DNA of 64,000 bases from Phoenix dactylifera (lineage: Eukaryota > Streptophyta > Magnoliopsida > Arecales > Arecaceae): positions 4,639,775 through 4,703,774 of the forward strand of contig NC_052409.1 of assembly GCF_009389715.1 (NCBI RefSeq). The letters are read 5' to 3'. Positions 9,152 to 20,900 of the stretch are shown piece after piece. The notes beneath the pieces were generated by a model. The model did not search any database, had not been told where the DNA came from, and was given only the letters and a program-made list of their open reading frames with translations. Numbering within the stretch: position 1 is the first letter of the stretch; each line of letters opens with the position of its first letter. Position numbers and translations under genes: made by a program.

Positions 9152-11874
9152 TATATATAGTGTACTAGTAGAATCAGAGATGTAGAGAGAGAGCGGGAGA
9201 GAGCCCACATTTTAAGGGCTTAAAGAAGAGTGCGTGGAGTCTTTCTGAAGGGGCCAAAGAGGCTTCTCCAACTATTCGGAAAAAAAAATAAAATTAGAAC
9301 ATGAGCTGGAGTTGTTCACGGAATTACATCCGAGGCTGATGGAGGTTTTCTGATGTAAATTGTGCACCTGCAGGAGTTTTAAGTTGGGATTGTCTTGATG
9401 CCAAGAGAACGTTTGAGAAAATGAAGTTTAATTTTTGCTTGAAATTTTGGAAGTCTAATTGTTTCGTTTCTAAGAAGAAAATTTAAAACTAAGTTTTCGG
9501 ACATTTTTTTGCACCACCTAGTTTTCTTTTCCGCTTGGGAGCCGTAGAAAAACCAAAATATGGTTCCTCCTCCTCCTCCACCTGCTATGTCTTTTTTATA
9601 ATTTCCCCTCCGAAAGCCTCCCTGTGCTGAAACAGAAGTTGCAGGGACCAAAATCCTCCCCAAACTCGGAATAGAACAAGGTGTGCTGTACTACTGCTTG
9701 ACTGTGATTAATTCTCACTCATAGGAGTTATACTACTCCATAATTTGATTGGATAACTGTAATAGACGTAATTTCTAGTTAATAGTACCCATGCCCACTC
9801 ATGGTGACAGTAGAAAATTTTAGGAGTTCCTCCACTGTTATCTGCTTGTCTTCATATATAATTTCCTTCCAGTATTTCAGTTCCCCTTGCCAATTACCAA
9901 TTAGCAATTTAACCTCAAGAAGCTACGACGTTGGTTAATTAGTAATAGAGTTCTTGCTGCAGAGCCAACTTCCCATTTGTTATAGTGCATTATTTTCCTC
10001 ACAAATAGCAGAAAAACATGGCGTAGTTCTCGGCATGTTGAGTGAACTCATTGCTTTATTTGTTATTATTATTATTATTTTTCTTTTCCAAACAACATAA
10101 CTTTTTCTCTCCTTCAACCATCCAAACAATGAGAAAAGAAGTTTTGGCTTCTTCCCCTTCTTTTCATGACTTCCATGCCGAACAAAGTTGATGAGGTTCC
10201 AGGGTTTTTGTCTCCAAATACCATGATGGTTTTGTTGGTTTCCAATCACTTTTAGAACGTTTCTCGTGGTGGTTATGGAAACGGCTGAACACGAGAGCGG
10301 GCTCTCTCTCCCTCGTTCTGTGCCGTGCTATAACGCGCCACCAATCCATAGATGCGACAAGGTTACCCAAAGAAAAAATTCCATAGATGCGACAAAGCTG
10401 TGGGGTTCGCTTACGTGGTTAATGTCTCCGTTTCTTGGTGCGCGTCAATTTCTCGTTTGCAATCAATACTTATCTCGTGATGTGGCTACTCCTGGTAGCT
10501 GATGGAGTGGTCCACGGTGGCTACGTACAACTTGATAGACACAACCAGATCTTGATCCGGACCCAACCAGACCGTCCAGATCTTGATCCAGGCCCACGGA
10601 TAGGTCCAAAGATAGAGCCATGTATTTTTCCAAATCCATGTCAAGGACAGCTAATACTTGTTTTCACGTTTGATGTAACATCTATCATCCAAAAAACAAA
10701 AAAAAAAAAATCGCGAAACATCTGGGACCTCGATGACTACTAGATTGTCGTGCCACAAATTCAGCGTTCAAAAATTAACTTCCTAAAAATCCATGCCGAC
10801 ATACATTTAATTCTATATCAGTAATTAAAAAATCTAAAAAAATATTTATTGGATAAAATTTTAAATTATTATAAATAATATCAAAGCGAACTCGATCCAT
10901 AACTCATGTGAACTATGAAACATTTAGCACGGATTTATGAAGGCTGACCACGGGCTTATCCTTAACCTGACAAGAACGTCAGAGCTTGAACGAGAAAAGA
11001 AGAGTATATGAAAATCTATGCGGACATGTGTTTAGTCTCATATTGGGTTCAAAGAAAATATGTGAAGATTCATGTAGACATATGCATTCGTTAAGAAAAT
11101 CTTGGATACTTTGATAGGACTAAGAAACCCAAAAATACATTATGGCTAGTCTTTTTCGTGAAATCCTAAGTTGTTATAACCAAAGTAGAAAAATGGAAAG
11201 TAATGCAGATCATTCACATCTACACCTTTCAAATAACATTCAGTTGACAACTCTAGCTATTACATGATCTATCTGACTATCTCCATCACCGCTTTTCAAA
11301 TTTCACGCTGGATCCAATACCATAAGTTTAATACACCAAGGAAATAGCAAATACATCTTTCATATCCCATGACCTAGATGCGTACATAATAAACCATGTA
11401 ACACCATTCATGTCTTGCAAATTGAGTGACCGAGCAGACTAAAGCTATCAGAAGTTACAAAAGAAGAGGGACAGAACATTAAAATATGCAGTCTGATGAG
11501 TTCACAGCTTGCTGGCTTCAGAATGTGTATCTAGCTTGCAAATGATGAACTGCCTTACAAACTTGAAAGGTAAATATGGAGTCCAATGCACCGCACCATC
11601 TTAAATTTCACAACCACTCTATGTGCCTCAGATGATAAGTCTCAATTATCGGGATAAAGATTTCCATCCACTCAAAACAGATGAACCATCTTCTTTCAAG
11701 TGCAGCAAAATAACTGTCAAGACTTCAAAGAGAACATATTAGTTGCACAGGCAAGCAAGTATCTTAACACAAGGAAACAAACAAATGTACTGCTTCTTGA
11801 GAATTGAAAATGAATTTTACTGGTGATTGTCAGACATGGTATTATAATGTATTATCTTCTATATTGAAATTAAT
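9152..11874. other. Intergenic, no gene recognised
   Basis: This holds the 3' flank of the FLZ gene and then AT-rich sequence. Around 10540-10620 there is a short repetitive CAGATCTTGATCC motif. A dispersed repeat occupies about 10770-11180. Open frames here are short and unlike any family I know. Confidence 0.6.
10770..11180 (+). repeat. Dispersed repeat, related to 25440-25800 and 29590-29765
   Basis: It shares ordered motifs with the 25440 copy: CGACATA.AT.TA, a block around ATATCAAAGCG / ATATTAGAGCG, then GAACTATGAAA and GGATTTATGAAGGCTGACCACGGG. The 3' part (GACATGTGTTTAGTC, TTATGGCTAG, CCTAAGTTGTTATAA) matches 29590-29765. It is an old, diverged repeat. The class is unresolved; it could be a fragment of a retroelement end. 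Confidence 0.5.
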
Positions 11875-11966
11875 GCTAATTGCTTTCTTTTTTTTTCGTG
11901 TTTCAGTATGTCAGAAACATCAGAACATAGCCATATCAGGAATCATTTGCATTTTCTCATCATCAT

Positions 11967-12025
<59 letters not shown>

Positions 12026-13735
12026 GATTACATCTTCAAGCAAACCTGCAAAATTATTTCAACCAAATATGGAGAAGTTTCAGGAAATTCTAGTGGGGAT
12101 CGGGGTCCATACGAGGTCTTATCCTGAAAGCAATGGAAGTCAGGAGGGTCCATGACATTGGATATTTCCAATACTACAGGAAGGTGATATGCCAGTGAAA
12201 AGAATCTGCAACATATGCCATGTATATGTAAAGTTTGTATAAGATAATTATCATCGGATCTGAGATTTTCCATAGTACAAAAAGATTAGATTAGACTAGA
12301 AAGGATCACAGTATGTACCAATGATTGGGTATGCTGTTTGGACACAGATACTAGCAAGGTTACCTGCCACATCAAAATTAAAGCTTGTCTTAAAATTTTT
12401 GCTTTGAATAATTAGGCTACATTAGGATGCTGAATAGTTAACCAGGATGTTAACCATCAATAACCACTTCCTAATCAGATAACTGTGGATTAGAATAATT
12501 CACGGTTTGGTTGACATTTTAAGGGTTAGTTAGGGTTGTGGAAAAAGTAAAAAAATAAAGAGATAAGAGAGAGCTCAGGTGGTCAAATTTGCTTTCTTCA
12601 TTTTTTCGTGCTTCAGTCTGTCAGAAACATCAGAACATAGCCATATCAGGAATCATTTGCATTCTCATCATATATATTTTTTTTTATGATTACATCTTCG
12701 AGCAAACCTGCAAAATTATTTCAACCAAATATGGAAAAGTTTCAAAAAATTCTAGCGGGGATCGGTCCTTATGGGGAGCTGAGATATTCATCTTATCCTG
12801 AAAGCAATGGAAGTCAGGAGGGTCCATGACATCGGATATTTCCAATAGTACAAGAAGGTGATATGCCAATGAAAGAGAATCTTAAAATGCAACATATGCC
12901 ATGCATATGTAAAGTTTGTATAAGATAATTATCATCGGATCTGAGATTTCCCATAGTACAAAAAGATTATATTAGACTAGAAAGGATCGCAGTATATAGC
13001 AATGATTTGGTATACTGTTTGGACACAGATACTAGCAAGGTTACCTGCCACATTAAAATTAAAGTTCGTCTTAAAATTTTTTACTGCTTTGAATAATTAG
13101 GCTACATTTGGATGTTGAATAGTTAACCAGGATGTTAACCATCGATAACCACTTCCTAATCAGATAACCATGGGTTAGAATAATTCACGGTTTGGTTGAC
13201 ATTCTGAAGGTTAGTTAGAGTTGTGGAAAAACTGAAAAAAAATAAAGAGACGAGAGAGCTCAGGTGGTCAAATTTGCTTTCTTTCTTTTTTCATGTTTCA
13301 GTCTGTCAAAAACATCAGAACACAGCCATATCAGGAATCATTTGCATTCTCATCATATTTTTTTTTATTGATTACATCTTCAAGCAAACCTGCAAAATTA
13401 TTTCAACCAAATATGGAAAAGTTTCAGGAAATTCTATTGGGGATCGGTCCTTACGAGGAGCAAATGATTTGGCATACTGTTTGGAACAGATAGTAGGTAG
13501 GTTACCTGCCACATTAAAATTAAAGTGTCTTAAAATTTTTTATTGCTTTGAATAATTAGGCTACATTTGGATGCTGAATAGTTAACCAGGATGTTAACCA
13601 TCGATAACCACTTCCTACTCAGATAACCATAGGTTAGAATAATTCATGATTTGGTTGACATTCTGAAGATTAGTTAGAGTTGTGGAAAAAGTAAAAAAAT
13701 AAAGAGACGAGAGAGCTCAGGTGGTCAAATTTTAT
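11875..13735 (+). repeat. Tandem triplication of a ~700-bp unit
   Basis: Three head-to-tail copies begin at about 11879, 12588 and 13272, each opening TTGCTTTCTT then TCAG and ACATCAGAAC.CAGCCATA. Each copy runs through TTCAACCAAATATGG and ends near GAGCTCAGGTGGTCAAATTT. Spacing is about 705 and 685 bp; the third copy is internally shortened after GGGGATCGG, losing about 200 bp. Copy 1 contains an (AT)n run at 11971-12022 that the others largely lack. No reading frame is conserved among the copies, so this looks like non-coding duplication. Confidence 0.85.
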
Positions 13736-15660
13736 TTCACTCTCCCATATGACCTAAAGTTAACCGGGTTAGCTGCTTTTTAAGATGATGACCGATTAAG
13801 TTTAACAAACCATTTTGGGCTCTTGCTTAACTGGTTAAAATCTAAACTGCCCGAAACTAGCACACAACCAGCAATTAAGTCAAAATTTTATCATCTGACT
13901 TGCAAATGTTATCAGACTAATCATAACCAGGTATAAGCATAAGTTAGCTCTGCCATGCTCCGTTTCTCCCTCTATTTCCTTCCAATACCAAGCCTCCATG
14001 CATTTGCCTACTTGTGTTGGGCATGATCACAAGCCTCATGCTGCCTCCTCATTAAAATTGACAAAAGGTGATATCACAATGATTTGTGTGTTGTCCTTGC
14101 TTCTCTTGCATGATTTCACAGATGCACACAGTTTTGGTATGAAATGGAAATGGGGATGAACGATAACTTTCTACTAGGAGATAAATAGACAATACAAAAC
14201 AACTGAAGCGGCTGTTTGGATGTCTATCAAAGCTTTTACTCATAAAACTTAATCTTATGTAAAGCAGATTTTATGAAAAGTAGAGGTACTTGCATTTCAT
14301 AAAACTCTTTTTCAGGTTTTGAGGCCTGTCTGGTTTTTCTCCATAACATAATTCATGAAAAGAAACCAAATGTGTGTTCTCATAAAACTGACTTATTTTA
14401 GATTGTGTATCCTTTTTGATAAAACCTGACAATGAAGCAGTTTCAAAAAGAATTATAGGTTTTCATGGTTCATTTAAACTTCATAAACCATAATTGTATG
14501 TAAGTAATGTAAGTTCATGTAGTTTATCTGCATGAATTGCTAATCTGCCCCTCCACACCCCCCCCAACCCCCACCGACACCCCCCCCCCCCCCCAAAAAA
14601 AAAAAACATGAACTTGTTCCCATGCTCCAATTGTACTCATGTGTTTCTTCTCTAGATCTTCTTACAAGCCACATCTTTCTGGTATACAAAAGGCCTTGTG
14701 CTTCATCTTTGTCTTGCACTCAAGTGTCAGAAAAAGGACCATACTTCATGTTATGACATGCGCTTCATTTCTATCACACAATACATGCTGACCTCCTTGT
14801 CTTTATGACAAAGCTGCCAAAACTCTTTGGTACACCTTAGTGCAATAACACTACCATTCCTCCTCAGGTCATAAGTTGATGTCAAATGCCACGTGCAAGA
14901 GCACTGTCCAATAGTCAAACCCAACCCTATTCCTCTATAGCCCACCACCCTTACCTAGATCTCCTCATAATCATAAAGAATTTGCTAGGGCATAGAGAGT
15001 CTCCATGAGCACTTGGGTGTCATGACCTAAGCCTTGGATTGCAACCATCTGCTCCTCTTGTTGAGGTTTTTGCTTTTTCATTAAGGCAACCCAACAGATA
15101 TAGGCTCGATTCACATTCCTATAGATAAAATTGGTATCAGGTTATGAGGGTAGATGATTTGATTTTTGTGTCAGGACTTGGTTACTTTGAAAAACTCTAC
15201 GGAGGACCTAATGTCTGGTTCAACACCCACATTATGTATTTGAATGACACAATTTGTCATACCTTAATTTGGAACTCGGGAACGCAATAACATTATGCAA
15301 AGATAAATACATAACCATTTCTGCAATTAGCAGGACAATATCAGGAAATTCTCATACTACATAGCTTAATTATTTAACTTTAACCAAGTACCTTTTTTTA
15401 TTTTCGAAGACAGATACTTTATGCAATAGGAGGCACAACAAAGAGTAGAAATCTTCCCCACCACCAATTCTATCAGATACATGCTCCCAGGTCAATTTCC
15501 AAGAAATCAACAAATTTCCCGTACTTTATAACTATATCTCCACTTGGAAATCATAAATTAGGCTGAATAAATCGACAACACAGTCCCGCTTCAATCGGAC
15601 CCCAAAACACAAAACAAGATAGAATCGAGGTCGCGTCAACAATACGTACCTTAGTTCTAC
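13736..15660. other. Intergenic, no gene recognised
   Basis: Mostly unstructured sequence. A run of 14 C followed by 12 A lies at 14581-14606 in a C-rich stretch from 14549. The part nearest 15660 should hold the 3' UTR of the small minus-strand membrane-protein gene. Confidence 0.6.
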
Positions 15661-15932
15661 TCATGAACTACGTGGTGTGGGCTCGGAACCGGCGGTGCCT
15701 CGACGGAGGTCTTCGATCAGTCCGCCCAGCTCCTTGCGAGCAGATTCCCTTCCGAACATGAAGCCGTACCTGGAGATGAATCCAATAGAAAGCATGAGAG
15801 ATGATTCAAGCCCCTAAAACCCTAACCCTAACCCTAGGCAGGGGGGAGAACGGCGACTAACCAGAAGGAGACGGCAGAGAAGACTCCCGCCGTAAAAACC
15901 GTTTGAAGAAGAGTGAGCTTCTTCCTCTCCAT
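15661..15932 (-). CDS. Small single-span membrane protein, 59 residues
   Basis: Two exons on the minus strand, 15932-15862 and 15769-15661, splice within a Trp codon to give 59 residues. The N-terminus is basic (MERKKLTLLQ), followed by a hydrophobic span TVFTAGVFSAVSFWYGFMFG (about residues 11-30) and a charged tail GRESARKELGGLIEDLRRG ending PRSS. I believe similar small proteins of unknown function occur in other plants, but I have no name for it. The gene is easy to miss because neither exon is long. The 92-bp intron contains telomere-like CCCTAA repeats (15812-15836). The tail's GxxSARKEL helix suggests a membrane anchor with a short cytosolic or matrix helix; location is not determinable here. 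Confidence 0.75.
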
Positions 15933-16103
15933 GACCGCAATACGCAATCTCGGCGCTCCGGCGAGAGATTAAGAAGTCCGATCACGGATCCCAAGCGAAA
16001 ATCCAAACTCGAATACTTTATTGGGTTCGGACTTGGATCCGATCTGACTCCACCTTATTGCACGATGAAAAAAAAAAAAGTTTTTTTTCCACAAATTAAT
16101 ATT

Positions 16104-16175
<72 letters not shown>

Positions 16176-17920
16176 CCTACAAAACAATTGTTTTTCTATT
16201 TTATTTTTTTATTCCTATTTTTGTATATGTACCCACGCTAACGCCGTTAAAAAAATTAATTGTTTCAAATTAAAATACCTAAAATACTCTTAATGGGTAG
16301 ATGTATAAATAAAAAAAAATATTTATAAGGCAATCGTATTGAAAAGATAAAAAAATAATTTCAAAATTTTATTTTAATGTTAATTAAAATAAATATTGTT
16401 TTTATTAACGATATTAGAAGAATTGTTATATTAGGAACATTTGTGCAAAAATAGTATTTTATGAAGGTATAGAAATAAAAATAAATTTGAAGAGGGTACT
16501 CGTGCAAAATTGAATTTTTAGAAGGTACTTATGCAAAAAATCCAAAATTAAAACCGTCAAAATTATCAAAAGTTATTTGGGTAACAAAAAATCATGAATA
16601 AAGTAATAAAAGTTAAAAAAAAAATTTCTAAAGTATTTTTTTACTTATTTATCCAAAAATAAGTATATCAAAAGATAAATATAAGAGAGACAAGAATAAT
16701 GGATTATAGCGAAAAAAATATCATCACCATCAACAATATATAGTATCACTTTCTTGAGAAAAAAAAATTATTGTATCAATAGTTTGCAACATATAAATAT
16801 TTATTAGTCATGAATAACTCATGAATAAATCTAAAAATCTACATATAGTTAGAAAATAATTTATTAGTTATGAATTAATTGACTTATGGAGAATAATCTA
16901 AAGAATCGTTTGGCCAAGAAAAAAAGTGCTTATTAGGGGGAATCTAGCTTGCACTATGGAACTTTCATCAGCTCCAACCCAATATCATAACATGGAGCAA
17001 ACCACAAGTAGAGGCAACAAGAAACATTTCTGTCCCACTTCCTTGGAGAGCAGAGTGGGGAAGAGGCAGTGGAGACTTTGGAGGGTGCAATGGCAACGCA
17101 TAACACTTCATGGAAGTTTTACACTAGAGGTCACTGACTAAAAAATTTTAGTTGAGGACCTCCAACAAAATTATGAGCAGATAAACTACATTTTGTTGGT
17201 CGAGGTCAAGAAATCTATGAATGATATGATAGATTGTATAGAACTTCTTTCGGCCCAATATGATTCTTTTTTTCTTTTTCAACTTTTTTTTGGGATACAA
17301 ATGATGGTAAGACCATCTCATGCATATGATGCTGAGAGTGAAGAACCACCTGTCCTCTTTACTGCTAACCTGGTATGCCTTCTGAAAAAAGAAAAAAGCT
17401 CACTCATTCTAATCAAGTTGTTTTTGGTCACCATTGCATTTCTACTCTTGGAACAGACAATATCCAATAAAAAGAAATAATAGTATTGTACACATAAAAG
17501 TAAACTTACGATAGGTAAACTCAAGTTCAAATCTCAAATTTTCCCTACAAAGCTGGCATTCATTGATGATGTAGATCATCAGAATACAACTTGTAAGGCG
17601 AAACTTTACTGAACTGAAGGTTTAGTCATCCATCATAAACATAATTGTTGATTTGTAAAATTTTGTTGCACATTGCGTAATTCTAGGATAAATAACACTT
17701 CATCAAAAAGAAAATATCGGAGAAGCAAGCTGCTAGCTTTCAACCTACATACTCAAAGAATTCGGTATAAGTCGATGCCACCTTATTATCTTAATGCACT
17801 CCAAAGCAAATTCAGATGTTGGACAGGCAGCAAGCAGTGCCCAAAAGAAAAAGAAAAGAGCAAAAAAATAAAAAATCCTCCCTTACAAGCCATATTCATC
17901 CCTTCCCTCTATCAAAATGG
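15933..17920. other. Intergenic, AT-rich, with long (AT)n run
   Basis: Contains an (AT)n microsatellite at 16107-16173 and long A/T-rich sequence to 16900. No coding sequence is supported. The end near 17921 should hold the 3' UTR of the kinase gene. Confidence 0.6.
16107..16173. repeat. (AT)n microsatellite
   Basis: About 67 bases of uninterrupted AT alternation, roughly 175 bp upstream of the start of the 59-residue membrane protein gene. Confidence 0.97.
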
Positions 17921-20900
17921 TCACCTTCTTGAAGGCCCTGTTCTTTTCTGCTTGTCCAAGTTAGTTGTTGAAGAATGTACTTCAGTCGAATCCATTTGAA
18001 GGGCTTGTTTCAAGCTTTCTACGATCTCATGCATCTTTGGACGGTCTTTTCTGTTCTTGACAAGGCAACTGTCTGCTAACTTAGCAACCTCGCGCGCGGC
18101 TCTCAGAGAATACTGATTTCTTAGTCTTGGATCCATGATCACGCTAAACTTCCAACTATCTCGAGGAAATTGTCTCACCCAATCCAAGAGCTTCTGCTCA
18201 TTTGGCGGGCGATTTCGATCTAATGTCCGCCTGCCTGTAAGGATTTCATACAACACCACACCAAAACTCCACACATCACTCTCAATTGTGAGATGGCCAG
18301 TCTCAATGTAGTCCGGGGCGGCATACCCCTGAGTCCCCACGACCTGATCAATGCAAGCAATCATCATTAATATTAGCAGGTGTGTGTTTCGAATAATACG
18401 AATTTTGTTGTCAACGAATAAATTCTGGAGATCATAGAATTTACACCTTACTACTGTCAACATTTGCAGATGCGGTAGTAAGGAGGGAATACAAGCAGAA
18501 ATGAATTAGGCAATCTTTTTTTTAATCTAAAATTAAGAAAAAACTTATTGCTTGGAAAGTATGCATTCGATATTATGATATCCAGGAACCATCAGTTTCA
18601 AAGGATGAAAGTGGGAATTATGTGTCACACCTCTTTTTCTTCTAAGTTTCTTTTTCCTAGTAGCAGTTGTCACCAAATGGATATCAAGGTGTATGTAGAG
18701 AACCACTGATTACAAATCTTTGGTATAAAGATTGGTGTGGGAACCTGGTCACATGAGACTGCTAAGAAAATCTCTCTAATAGGTCCCAAAAGTTCATCTT
18801 CCTACTACCTACATGACTTAATAGAAACATATTTTTTCTAAGAGAAAAAATTCAGTGAAATTTTATGATATTTTGGAGGAAAAGATTGCTTATGGATCTT
18901 CTTAAATTTTCTGAGCTATTCCATTTCATCTATTTTTTCATTCTTATCTATATTATCTTTTTAAATTTTGTCTCCATTTTCTAGATTTTCGGAGAAAATT
19001 TTGTTAATTTACAAGTTTACTATTTTTCCACCCAAATTAAAACCTAACCCTAACTAATATGACTGTGTAGAGAAAGCACAAGCCTTTTGAAGTATCAGCA
19101 AAATTGAGTACCCTGTCTTCCAATTGTTCTCTCATTCCACAGCATAGCATGTCGTTATGCCTCTTATTTATTTGTGATTTCAGAAAGTTATACAAGCAAT
19201 GAACTCCTGTTTCATTATGTCTATCTGTACAATATCTAGCTGATACGCATCTTGGTGGTTATGTTTTATGTCAGATATCATCGACTGTATCAAAAGAATG
19301 GTCGTATATGTGTGAGTTGCCATTTTGAAATGGAAGTTGGCATGTTAAACAGTTGATTAATCCATTATAGGGTGTAGCATGTCCATATCAAACATTGATG
19401 TAATAGCAAGCAAACAAATTGATCTCTAGAGGGGAACCCATGACATAATCATAACCACAACTGTCTAATCTTACCCCAACTATCAGGGTCAAATTTTCGT
19501 TCACCAAGCATTACTTTTTAGGCTACCTTCGACGCTATCAGGAACACTATGAACATCCACTAGGAGTGCAACAAGTCTATGAAACTATGTCTAATTTTTC
19601 TGTGCTTTAAGTTATTCCAAGATCTTATGTGAACCACAATCACTACTAGCAATGCATGTCCCAACCATCTGGGGCTAGCTGTATGAACTGTTTTTGATAT
19701 TTACTGGTATCGAGGCTAACATCTCACTTTTCCAAAGAAAAAGAATAGAAACAAGGAAACTATTATCAAAACACATCAAGTTTAGGTAGAATCTCCATTT
19801 AAACCAAAAGAAAGAATTACATAAAAAAGTTAGCATAGATGATTGATTCAACAAATCTTTAAAGGCAGACATTACCCCTGTAGATACATGAGTGAGCCCT
19901 TCTGTTGGTCCTTCTCTTGCTAGGCCAAAGTCTGACAGCTTTGGCCTAAATTCCTTATCTAGTAGAACATTAGATGCTTTGAAATCTCGATAGATCACCT
20001 GTCCAAATAATATAGAGGGCTATGGTTAAAAGCTGCAAACAAGTAAAACTTATATGATACTTCCCAACAAACAAAACAGAATTAATAAGTAAACAAGTAA
20101 TTTTATATGACAATTAGCAAAACAGAAACAACCATTATAATGGCCAAGGCATTATTGTTATTATCAGGTATGTTTTTCAATGTATACATTGAAGAAGTTG
20201 TAATCTGGTAATAAATTTGTATCACATAAATGAAAGCTGCTCCCCTAATTCTTGCTAATAAGATATATCTATTGACTTCTTCTGATGACAAAAGTATAGG
20301 TAAGCATATAGAGGCAAGTTTTTGCCTCCTAGAACAGTGAGACAATAACTGCCAAGAAACATTATTCAGAAATGGAATAACATCAAACGAGAGTCAGAAA
20401 TAACCTGAACTTCTAATCCTTCATGCAGATATGCCAATCCTTCTGCTGCACCCAAGGCTATCTGCAGTCTTAAGTTCCAGGAAAGAGCAGGATAATTTCT
20501 GTTGAACAGATGATCTTCTAAGCTCTTATTAGGCATGAACTCGTAGACCAATAATCTTTGGATCCCTCTTTCACTATCTACGGCGCAATATCCAATGAGT
20601 TTTACAAGATTTGGGTGCTCAAGAACTCCAAGAAATTGAACTTCTGCCAACCATTCCTTATGCCCCTAAAAAAGAAAGAGAAGATATAAGCAACAGAGAC
20701 ATTCCAGGAAAAATTGAGACTGCTCTGAAACTACAAAGATGTCTTAGCATATGAAGAACAAAGAAAATTTCGGCAAAAAACATCATATACTTATCTGTGG
20801 TAGAAAATAACAGAAACCTCATGTTATACTAATTTTGCTACCTCATGCTTAAAATAGTCAGCTCGACACAACTAATGTTGCTGAAGGCATCGCAAAATGT

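Noticed and set aside
10266-10743. Possible gene downstream of the FLZ gene
   Set aside because: Open frames are short, overlap in different frames, and show no domain or splice pattern.
11804-12127. Tyr/Ile-repeat proteins from AT microsatellites here and near 16100 and 54300
   Set aside because: Pure translations of (AT)n.
15812-15836. Interstitial telomere array
   Set aside because: Only three to four CCCTAA units, inside a short intron; better described as a telo-box cluster.
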